Shown here: positions 1-5,471 of the stretch, one piece after another
Position numbering within the stretch: position 1 is the first letter of the stretch
Layout of the letters: each line of letters begins with the position of its first letter
Origin: DATMBL01 sp050735975
GTDB taxonomy: Bacteria > Desulfobacterota > Binatia > UBA9968
NCBI GenBank assembly: GCA_050735975.1
Contig: JBOHVS010000388.1
Coordinates: 1 to 5,471, forward strand
Direction of reading: 5' to 3'
DNA length: 5,471 bases
Position numbers and translations under genes: made by a program
The notes under the pieces: generated by a model
What the model saw: only the letters and a program-made list of their open reading frames with translations
The model's database searches: none
Told to the model about the DNA's origin: nothing

Positions 1-2
1 AT

Positions 3-89
3 GTTTATAACTCCGGCGACGTTCTTCCCGCAGATCGGCTGTGGATTGCCTCGTTTGACAAGAGGTTAGAGTTGAGGGTTGAGAGGTAA
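3..89 (+). CDS. 3' end of an upstream gene (partial, product unknown)
   Basis: The third frame is open from the left edge to a TAA at 87-89. It reads as plausible protein, with GDVLPADRLWIASFDKR as its core, whereas frame 2 stops at once and frame 1 gives a less protein-like 22-residue peptide ending at 67-69. No domain can be recognised in 28 residues. The last eight or so codons (about 66-86, RLELRVER) are written in the 7-bp repeat units that begin at about position 64, so the repeat appears to supply the natural or extended C-terminus. The gene may belong to the same envelope or glycosyltransferase neighbourhood, but that is a guess. Coding status rests only on frame quality. Confidence 0.4.
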   Translation, partial: VYNSGDVLPADRLWIASFDKRLELRVER

Positions 90-153
90 GAACATTCAAC
101 GTTCGAGGTTCGAAGTTAAAAGGGGGCCTAGTTGAGAGTCGAGAGTTCATATT

Positions 154-321
154 CTCACCACAGAGATCACGAAGGTCACGAAGGTTCGGACAGAAAACCT
201 GGATTCTAACCGCAGAGAACGCAAAGTCACATAAAAACTTTATGTTCTCTGAGTTCTTTGTGGTTAAACTCTTCCTCACCTCAAATGTTAACTTCGTGCT
301 CTTCGTGTGCTTCGTGGTGAG
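154..321. repeat. Outer 9-bp-period inverted repeat pair
   Basis: The arm at 154-186 pairs with the arm at 290-321. They share CTCACCAC at the outer end and two CACGAAG blocks, with about six mismatches and a one-base length difference. Each arm is made of three units at a 9-bp step (159/168/177 and 292/301/310). The region between the inner hairpin and the right arm (267-289) shows no repeat and no gene. Confidence 0.65.
207..266. repeat. Central hairpin of the composite repeat
   Basis: The arms 207-235 and 239-266 are reverse complements over about 23 of 29 positions, with one gap, and are separated by only 3 bases (236-238). The arms also keep the 9-bp period: CGCAGAG at 211 and CGCAAAG at 220 on the left, CTCTGAG at 247 and CTTTGTG at 256 on the right. 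A transcript through here would form a long, moderately AT-rich stem. The right arm is not followed by a run of T, so it is not a canonical intrinsic terminator. Confidence 0.7.
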
Positions 322-387
322 TATTTTCGAACTTCCGATGGTTCTACAAGACTCCACTCTAAACTCTAAACCCTAAACTAACTCATC

Positions 388-1938
388 ATGCCTATTGATA
401 ATCTTCATAAAGGCGTCATGGCCGTGCGCTACGGGCTCGGCCTGCCCAGATTTTTTTTGAAACCCCTCTCTCTCGCCGAATCGTACGCGCTCGTCCGCAA
501 GCGGGTGGAAGAGCGCGAGGAAAACTTTCTCGCCCAGCTAAAGCGCGCCGTGTACAGCAATCCGCAGAATCCTTACTACAAGCTGCTGCGCCATGCCGGA
601 TGTGAGTATCACGATGCGGAGAGCATGATCCATCGAAAGGGCCTGGAAACCACTCTTCGAGAGCTCAGCAACGCCGGTGTCTATATCACTATCGAGGAAT
701 ACAAGGGGAAAAGGCCCATAGAGCGACTTGGGCTTTCGTTCCAAGCAAAACCGGACGACTTTGACAATCCGCGCGTCGTTCCGTCCTTAGAGGGACGTAG
801 CAGCGGGACGAGAGGTTCGCCTGTTCGAACCAAAATCGACTTTGATTTTCTCACCGAGAGATCGGCGCAAGACGCGCTGCACTTCGATGCCGTCGGCGTT
901 TATCGGAGCCCTTATGCTTTCTGGATGACAACTTCAAGGAATGTCATTTGCGCCGTCAAAGCGGGCCTGCCGCTAGTGAAGTGGTTTCTACCTCTGAGCA
1001 GCGCAAAAAACAGGCTCGCCGCTTCCTATGCGATCGGCGTGGGTCGACTTCTTGGATACCGATTACCTTGGCCGGAGCCCGTAGGACCGGACGAGGCCTA
1101 TAAGGTAGCGGAGTGGCTTGCAAAGAATCGAGTCCGGGGCGTCCCGATGGCCCTGAAGGCGTTCCCGAGCGCCGCGGTGCGAGCTTGCGTCGCGGCCCGA
1201 GAAAGAGGCTTAAATATTTCCGGAACCCATTTCATAACGGATGGCGAACCGCTAACTCCGGCTCGCGAAGAGGCCATAAAGGACGCCGCATGTAGGGTTG
1301 TCTCTCAATATGCTTCCAGCGAGACGGGCACTATTGCTGCCGGTTGCACAAACTCTACCGGTGATGATGTCCATCTTTTCAAAGGGAACGTTGCCATCGT
1401 TCAGCAGGCGCGGCAGGCAGGAGCCGCCGGGGCGACGGTCAACGCGTTTCGGATCACGTCGCTCATTGCCGCCGCGCCCAAGATCCTCATCAACATGGAG
1501 AACGGCGACTATGGAAAGCTCGAGACGCGGGTTTGCGGGTGTAAATTCGACCAGTTGGGTATGACCGATCACCTGACCCGAATCCGGAGCTACGAAAAAC
1601 TGACGGGCGAAGGAATGACCTTCTTCGCCGGGGATCTGGTCAGAATATTAGAGGAGTTGCCGTTAAAATTCGGCGGCGGCGCGCTCGACTATCAAGCGAT
1701 CGAAGAAGAAGGCAAGGGGGGCGGGGCCTATCTGACAATTCTCGTAAGCCCGAAGCTCCGCAACATCGATGAAGCCGCCGTGATTCGCGCGGTTTTACGA
1801 GAATTAGAAAAAAACGGCGTGGCCGGTCGCATGATGGCGCGTACGTGGGAAGAAGCGGGAACTCTGCGGGTGCGCAGAGAAGAGCCCCACCCAACCCGTG
1901 GCGGCAAGATATTTTCGTTCCAGATCGAGAGCAGTTAA
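388..1938 (+). CDS. PaaK-like adenylate-forming (ANL superfamily) protein, copy 1
   Basis: This is a 516-residue cytoplasmic ANL-type protein of the phenylacetate-CoA ligase (PaaK)-like branch. Such enzymes activate a carboxylic acid with ATP to an acyl-adenylate and usually transfer it to CoA or another thiol. Visible in order: P-loop SSGTRGSP (138-145), GEPLTP (286-291), acyl-adenylate motif YASSETG (308-314), the A7-like NMENGDYG (369-376, Asp374), hinge region IRSYEKLTGEG (399-409), and C-terminal PHPTRGGK with Lys507 as candidate catalytic lysine. Cys320, His329, Cys383 and Cys385 sit where many PaaK proteins have a Cys/His set that can hold zinc. All core motifs look intact. The protein is longer than typical PaaK (about 430 residues), partly through extra N-terminal sequence before the P-loop. 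The ATG at 388 follows an in-frame stop at 379-381 but has no clear Shine-Dalgarno; the ATG at 418, preceded by AAAGG, is an alternative start. No signal peptide is evident. The substrate cannot be read from sequence. Confidence 0.85.
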   Translation: MPIDNLHKGVMAVRYGLGLPRFFLKPLSLAESYALVRKRVEEREENFLAQLKRAVYSNPQNPYYKLLRHAGCEYHDAESMIHRKGLETTLRELSNAGVYITIEEYKGKRPIERLGLSFQAKPDDFDNPRVVPSLEGRSSGTRGSPVRTKIDFDFLTERSAQDALHFDAVGVYRSPYAFWMTTSRNVICAVKAGLPLVKWFLPLSSAKNRLAASYAIGVGRLLGYRLPWPEPVGPDEAYKVAEWLAKNRVRGVPMALKAFPSAAVRACVAARERGLNISGTHFITDGEPLTPAREEAIKDAACRVVSQYASSETGTIAAGCTNSTGDDVHLFKGNVAIVQQARQAGAAGATVNAFRITSLIAAAPKILINMENGDYGKLETRVCGCKFDQLGMTDHLTRIRSYEKLTGEGMTFFAGDLVRILEELPLKFGGGALDYQAIEEEGKGGGAYLTILVSPKLRNIDEAAVIRAVLRELEKNGVAGRMMARTWEEAGTLRVRREEPHPTRGGKIFSFQIESS

Positions 1939-1941
1939 TCC

Positions 1942-1947
1942 AGGAGG
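1942..1947 (+). promoter_or_regulatory. Shine-Dalgarno for the second ANL gene
   Basis: AGGAGG lies in the 15-bp gap after the first ANL gene. It is 6 bases before a TTG (1954) and 9 bases before an in-frame GTG (1957). It shows that the second gene has its own initiation signal and uses a non-ATG start. The next in-frame ATG at 1993 falls inside sequence aligned with the first copy, so it is less likely. Confidence 0.8.
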
Positions 1948-1953
1948 ACATCG

Positions 1954-3582
1954 TTGGTGAGGTCCACCTCGTTTTATTTCGATAAAGGCAAAATGGCCCT
2001 GCGATACGGCGTCGGGTTGCCGCGTTTTTTCTTCAAACCGCTCTCCCTGGCCGACTGCTACGCCCTGGTTCGAAAACGGGTTGAACAGCGGGAAGAAAAC
2101 TTCCTTGCACAGCTAAGGCGGGCTGTTTACAACAATCCGCGAAGCCCGTATCTGCAATTGCTTAGACACGCGGGCTGTGAGTACCGCGATGCGGAGAACA
2201 TGGTCCGGCAAGAGGGCCTGGAGAGAACGCTCAAGCAGCTCGGGGACTCGGGAGTCTATGTCAGCATCGAAGAGTTCAAGGGCCGGCGACCGATCGAACG
2301 TTCCGGACTGTCGTTTCAGGCGCGCCCGGAAGACTTCGATAACCCGAGGATCTCAGCAACACTGGAGAAAACGAGCGGCGGAAGCCGGAGCCAGGGCATT
2401 CCGACTCGCATAGAGTTCGATTTTTTGACCGACGAGGCGGCGGCAGAAGGGCTGCTTTTTGATGAGTTAGGAGTCTACGGTGGTTCCTTTCTCTTTTATC
2501 ATAACATTCTGGGAGTATTCCTATTGAGCGTTAAATCGGGGACGCCTCCGGCTCACTGGTTTCTCCCTCTAAGCAGCAAAAAAAATAGGCTTGCCTCTTT
2601 TTATGCCGTGTGGGCTGGAAGAGTTCTGGGCTATTCACTACCTCAACCTGAGCCGATCAGCCGCCAGGAAGCCGATAAAGTTGCATTGTGGCTCGCAAAG
2701 AGGAAGCGCATGGTTTGCAAGACGGTGGTGTGGACAAGCGCCAGCGGCGCAGTAAGGGTTGCGTTGGCCGCGAAGGAACGCGCCCTCGACATCGCAGATA
2801 CTCACTTTATCTCCGGCTCCGAACCACTGACTCCGGTGCGGGAGCAGATCATACGGGGAGCCGGCTGCTCCGTCACAGCTCGTTACGCTACGAGCGAGAC
2901 GGGGAGAATGGGATACGGCTGCGGAAATTCGACCCAAGACGACGTGCACGTTTTGAAGAATATGGTGGCGGTGATAAGCGAAGCCAGGGAGGCAGGGTCC
3001 ACGGGGATCACTGTCAACGCCTATCGGATAACTTCTCTGCTGCCGGCGGCGCCGAAGATCTTCATTAACATGGAAAATGGCGACTACGGGAAGTTGGAGA
3101 CGCGGCCATGCGGCTGCAACTTCGACGAGTTGGGTCTTACAGATCATTTGAGCCACATCCGTAGTTACGAGAAGCTCACGAGCGAGGGCATGACCTTCTT
3201 TGCCAGCGACTTGGCCCGGATCGTAGAGGAGATTTTACCCGCAACGTTTGGCGGAAGCCCCCTCGATTATCAGGCAATTGAGGAGGAGGGGGCAGACGGT
3301 ATCGTTCGAGTGAGTCTTTTGGTCAGCCCGAGGGTCGGACAAATCAATGAGGCTGCGTTGGTTGACACGGTGCTGGGCGAACTCCGCAAGAATGGAGGCT
3401 CCGCCCGGATGATGTCGAAGGTCTGGCAAGAGGCGGGAACCCTGCGCGTGCGCAGGGAGGATCCCCATCCAACGAAAAGCGGCAAGGTATTTTCGTTCCA
3501 GGTGGAAACAACAGAAAAAGGTGAAGAACCTCGTCGCGCGCGATCAATTAGCTTGGCTGCGATCGAGAGGCGGTCGATATGA
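1954..3582 (+). CDS. PaaK-like adenylate-forming protein, copy 2 (altered P-loop)
   Basis: This is a tandem paralogue of the preceding gene, alignable nearly end to end and roughly two-thirds identical by eye. The synonymous positions have diverged, so the duplication is not recent. Conserved parts are GSEPLTP (288-294), YATSETG (311-317), NMENGDYG (372-379), IRSYEKLTSEG (402-412), PHPTKSGK with Lys511, and the putative metal set Cys323/His332/Cys386/Cys388. The clear difference is the ATP-binding loop: the first copy's SSGTRGSP is replaced, without a gap, by SGGSRSQG followed by IP (141-150), which loses the usual Thr, second Gly and Pro spacing. It also has a basic C-terminal tail of about 25 residues after the lysine motif that the first copy lacks. 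The start is TTG 1954 or GTG 1957; residue numbers here use 1954. The stop overlaps the next start. It may be active on another acid, or be a non-adenylating partner of the first copy. Both are inferences. Confidence 0.83.
   Translation: MVRSTSFYFDKGKMALRYGVGLPRFFFKPLSLADCYALVRKRVEQREENFLAQLRRAVYNNPRSPYLQLLRHAGCEYRDAENMVRQEGLERTLKQLGDSGVYVSIEEFKGRRPIERSGLSFQARPEDFDNPRISATLEKTSGGSRSQGIPTRIEFDFLTDEAAAEGLLFDELGVYGGSFLFYHNILGVFLLSVKSGTPPAHWFLPLSSKKNRLASFYAVWAGRVLGYSLPQPEPISRQEADKVALWLAKRKRMVCKTVVWTSASGAVRVALAAKERALDIADTHFISGSEPLTPVREQIIRGAGCSVTARYATSETGRMGYGCGNSTQDDVHVLKNMVAVISEAREAGSTGITVNAYRITSLLPAAPKIFINMENGDYGKLETRPCGCNFDELGLTDHLSHIRSYEKLTSEGMTFFASDLARIVEEILPATFGGSPLDYQAIEEEGADGIVRVSLLVSPRVGQINEAALVDTVLGELRKNGGSARMMSKVWQEAGTLRVRREDPHPTKSGKVFSFQVETTEKGEEPRRARSISLAAIERRSI
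3565..3582 (+). promoter_or_regulatory. Translational coupling junction (SD plus ATGA overlap)
   Basis: GAGAGG at 3565-3570 sits 8 bases before the ATG at 3579. That ATG overlaps the TGA of the upstream gene (3580-3582) in an ATGA. This arrangement normally allows a terminating ribosome to re-initiate, and it ties the DUF218 gene to the second ANL gene. Confidence 0.75.
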
Positions 3583-4202
3583 GAGTTCGCGGTTTGTTGT
3601 GGTTTTTGGCCGGGACTACCGGTGCCATTTTTTTAGCCGTCCAGTCAAGCACAGTTTGGCTTCCGTGGATAGCCGAGAATTTGATTGTGGAAGATCAGTT
3701 GCGTTCTTCTGATCTGATCGCGGTTTTTGCCGCCGACCAAGACAGGGCAAAACATGCCGCCCGGCTCTATCGGGAAGGACTTGCGCCTCGGGTATTGGCT
3801 ACGGGAGGGGTGATCACGAAAGGCGTTGAACTCTTTTGTCACAAACGGGTGACCGGCGCCGAGTTTATGGCCAAAATGGTAAACGAGACCGGAGTTCCGC
3901 CCAGCGCCATAACCGCTCTTTCGCGGGGCACCAGCACTTACGAAGAAGGGGAAGCCATCAAAGATTTCATGAGAACGCATGGGTACCGTTCCGTAATTGC
4001 CGTTAGCTCTCCTTATCATATGCGGCGTGTACGAGCGACTCTTGCACATCTCTTTCAGGGGACGGCAATTGCCATTCGGTATAGTCCGGCGGCGGACGAT
4101 TCAGACTTCAACGCCAAGGAATGGTGGAGACACGAGAAAAATCTTATCCGGGTGACCAACGAGTATCTCAAGCTCGCCTACTATCATCTGGCGCTGTTTT
4201 AA
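3579..4202 (+). CDS. Membrane-anchored DUF218 (YdcF/SanA/ElyC-like) protein
   Basis: This 207-residue protein begins with a short basic stretch (MRVR) and one hydrophobic segment at about 5-22, which looks like a signal anchor or uncleaved signal peptide, so the rest is probably extracytoplasmic. The domain matches the DUF218 pattern: DLIAVF (45-50), ARLYREGLAPRVLATGG (61-77), GVPPSAI (105-111), the STYEEG segment (119-124) and SSPYHMRRV (143-151). In E. coli, members of this family (SanA, ElyC, YdcF) are linked to envelope integrity and, for ElyC, to lipid-carrier or peptidoglycan metabolism; the biochemical reaction is unsettled. The first loop, often Gly-rich in the family, reads FAADQDR (50-56), so it is a variant. 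A stretch after TGG (78-95) contains Cys87 and His88. It is translationally coupled to the second ANL gene and lies just before a glycosyltransferase, which fits a role in envelope glycan or lipid-carrier handling. Confidence 0.82.
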   Translation: MRVRGLLWFLAGTTGAIFLAVQSSTVWLPWIAENLIVEDQLRSSDLIAVFAADQDRAKHAARLYREGLAPRVLATGGVITKGVELFCHKRVTGAEFMAKMVNETGVPPSAITALSRGTSTYEEGEAIKDFMRTHGYRSVIAVSSPYHMRRVRATLAHLFQGTAIAIRYSPAADDSDFNAKEWWRHEKNLIRVTNEYLKLAYYHLALF

Positions 4203-4228
4203 CTGTAACATTACCATTTGTACAACCA

Positions 4229-5471
4229 ATGGATGACAAAACAAAATTCGTGCTTGGAGTGGTACTTTCTGTCGGCATTGTCCTCAGAGGATATTTTTTG
4301 CTGAACTACGAACTCATCGACGGCAGGCAGTACCATATCTTTTTATCCGACGAGGCCGTTGTCGGATTGATGGGAAAACACATCGCCGCGGGGGTGGAGT
4401 TGCCGCTATTCTTCTACGGCCAGCAGTACCTAGGAGCTTTTGAGGCCTACCTGGCAGCGCTCTCGTTTTCCATTTTTGGGATTTCGATGGTGGCCCTAAA
4501 ATTGGTCCCACTTATGTTTTCCATTATGCTTCTCTTTGTCGTCTACCTGTTGGGAACTAAACTATTTGACCCACGGGTGGGCGTTGTTAGTGCCGCCCTT
4601 ATAGCCGTCCCTTCGCCCTATTTCTTTGGCTGGGGATTCAAGGCCCGTGGAGGATTTATTGAATATGTGGTGTTGTCCCTGATCGTCTTGCTGCTTTTCT
4701 CATTGATTTATTTTCACCGGAAGGATTCGTTCTGGCTCTATGGCCTTTGGGGCTTCTTCGCCGGTTTCAGCCTCTGGGTCAATCAGCTAATTCTACCTTT
4801 TTTGGCATTGCTCGCATTGTATGCGTGGTTTAAGTCCCCGGCTTTGCTGAGCGGGGCTAGACTCTGGGTTTTGCTTGTGACATTTGTCGTAGGCGCGTCG
4901 CCGCTGATCATCAGCAATGTCCTCGACCCCTTCGTGACTTTTCGGATTCTGGCGCGAAAAGGGCTTGATGTTAGAGGCGACGTTTCGCGTCTCGATTACC
5001 AGGATAAAGTAGAAAGGATTGTAGGAGGACTGGCGGAGAGAGTCGTGGAAGTCCCGGATCTCGGGCAGAACCTCGCGATCCTGTTTGGGTTTCAGGGAAG
5101 CGTCATCGAAGAGCCCGGGCTCCTGAGCACGCCCGCGTTTCTGAACCTCCCCGAACCGCCGCATCTTTACTGGGCTGTGATTTTATTCTTCTTCGGATCG
5201 GCTCTAGTTCCATGGCTTTATCGCAAGATAAGGGCGGGTCCAACTTCTCCCGCCCAAGGCAATGTCGCCAAAGACAGAGACAACGGGAGCAAGTTGGATC
5301 TGTTGGTGTTTTTGTCGTTTGCGAGCCTGGTCGGATATTTCCGCCCTAGGTATCTATTGGTCTGTTATCCTCTCATGGCCATCATGGCAGCGGCTTTTCT
5401 CAATGATCTGCGGGGGAAGTATCCGAAAAAGATTTATACCGGCCTGTTTGCCTTTACGATTGCGCTCAATG
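4229..5471 (+). CDS. GT-C (GT39/PMT-like) membrane glycosyltransferase, 5' part
   Basis: An open frame runs from the ATG at 4229 to the window edge (414 codons plus one base) with no stop. The protein is strongly hydrophobic, with a first membrane segment at about 7-25, then an outward loop carrying SDEA (40-43) followed by FFYGQQYLG (61-69). Further hydrophobic segments lie at about 72-84, 86-108, 117-133, 145-162, 170-200 and 210-227, then a more polar stretch (about 230-310) and more segments from about 316. An acidic Asp/Glu pair in the first outer loop is the hallmark of GT-C enzymes (GT39, ArnT, PMT), where the Asp acts with a polyprenyl-phosphate sugar donor; Asp41 is the candidate. 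KARGGF (138-143) and LWVNQ (182-186) look like conserved family segments. The likely role is transfer of a sugar from a lipid carrier on the outer face of the inner membrane; acceptor unknown. The start has no good Shine-Dalgarno. The 26-bp gap to the previous gene shows no terminator. Confidence 0.82.
   Translation, partial: MDDKTKFVLGVVLSVGIVLRGYFLLNYELIDGRQYHIFLSDEAVVGLMGKHIAAGVELPLFFYGQQYLGAFEAYLAALSFSIFGISMVALKLVPLMFSIMLLFVVYLLGTKLFDPRVGVVSAALIAVPSPYFFGWGFKARGGFIEYVVLSLIVLLLFSLIYFHRKDSFWLYGLWGFFAGFSLWVNQLILPFLALLALYAWFKSPALLSGARLWVLLVTFVVGASPLIISNVLDPFVTFRILARKGLDVRGDVSRLDYQDKVERIVGGLAERVVEVPDLGQNLAILFGFQGSVIEEPGLLSTPAFLNLPEPPHLYWAVILFFFGSALVPWLYRKIRAGPTSPAQGNVAKDRDNGSKLDLLVFLSFASLVGYFRPRYLLVCYPLMAIMAAAFLNDLRGKYPKKIYTGLFAFTIALN

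Larger units (their letters stand above)
64..384. repeat. Composite nested inverted repeat of 7-bp and 9-bp units
   Basis: This intergenic block is not gene-like. Its left flank has 7-bp units of the type GTTGAGA (64-91, 101-121, 131-151). Its right flank has the complementary type: CTCTAAA at 357-363 and 364-370, and CCCTAAA at 371-377. Inside these lies a 9-bp periodic zone: CACAGAG at 159, CACGAAG at 168 and 177 on the left, and CTTCGTG at 292, 301 and 310 on the right. The two sides pair as inverted repeats (154-186 with 290-321) and enclose a central hairpin (207-266). Shared period and symmetry indicate one element or locally expanded repeat family. No ORF or transposase is present. Function is unknown; it could act as a transcript-end structure for the upstream gene or as a spacer. 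Confidence 0.75.

Noticed and set aside
1..69. ATG-initiated 22-codon peptide in frame 1
   Set aside because: The ATG is at the very edge with no visible ribosome site, and the frame-3 reading across the same bases looks more like real protein.
207..266. Intrinsic terminator
   Set aside because: The stem is long and strong, but it is not GC-rich near the loop and no T-run follows the right arm. It is better listed as part of the repeat.
154..321. Possible CRISPR array
   Set aside because: Units are 7 bases on a 9-bp step with no unique spacers, and the two sides are inverted, not direct. No cas gene is present.
357..384. CTCTAAA/CCCTAAA units resembling plant-type telomere repeats
   Set aside because: Only three clean units are present, they lie inside a symmetric intergenic block next to a bacterial operon, and complementary units occur at 64-151. 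A bacterial intergenic repeat explains this better than a telomere.
322..387. Sigma-70 promoter for the operon
   Set aside because: A promoter is expected somewhere before 388, but I could not find a convincing -35/-10 pair with proper spacing in the repeat-rich region.
451..458. Run of eight T as a frameshift site in the first ANL gene (and eight A at 2578-2585 in the second)
   Set aside because: The paralogues align in the same frame on both sides of each run, so no shift is needed and there is no sign of a programmed one.
2638..3156. 172-codon minus-strand open frame opposite the second ANL gene (similar ones at 1252-1572, 1640-1951 and 3645-4049)
   Set aside because: They lie antisense within well-supported coding genes, resemble no known family, and the frames at matching places in the two paralogues mirror each other, as expected for shadows.
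4793..5164. Minus-strand open frame of 123 codons near the right end
   Set aside because: It overlaps the plus-strand GT-C frame, which has clear membrane segments and a continuous 414-codon reading, while the minus-strand peptide is polar and unremarkable.

Overview
The window reads as a bacterial chromosomal fragment. Genes are tightly packed on one strand, with a Shine-Dalgarno sequence (AGGAGG), a TTG or GTG start, and a 4-bp ATGA stop/start overlap. By eye the GC content is moderate, and no rRNA, tRNA, phage or transposase gene is visible. The protein types and the repeat-rich intergenic DNA resemble what is found in uncultured soil or subsurface lineages such as Deltaproteobacteria-like, NC10 or Rokubacteria-like groups. 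That placement is an impression from memory, not a result.

Layout. Positions 1-89 probably hold the last codons of an upstream plus-strand gene that enters the window already open. Positions 64-384 are non-coding apart from that tail and form a nested, imperfect palindrome built from short periodic units: 7-bp units on the flanks, 9-bp units inside, and a near-continuous hairpin at the centre. From 388 to the right edge four plus-strand genes follow almost without gaps: two tandem paralogous PaaK-like (phenylacetate-CoA ligase-like) adenylate-forming proteins (388-1938 and 1954-3582), a membrane-anchored DUF218/YdcF-SanA-ElyC-type protein (3579-4202), and a polytopic GT-C (GT39/PMT-like) glycosyltransferase that runs off the end (4229-5471).

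How they may work together. Spacings of 15, -4 and 26 bp suggest one transcription unit. Two carboxylate-activating enzymes, an envelope DUF218 protein and a lipid-carrier-dependent glycosyltransferase suggest a cell-envelope pathway in which a carboxylic acid is activated and a glycan or lipid-linked sugar is made or decorated. The chemistry is unknown. The most interesting points are the ANL pair, whose second copy has an altered ATP-binding P-loop while its other motifs are intact, and the composite palindrome directly in front of the operon.
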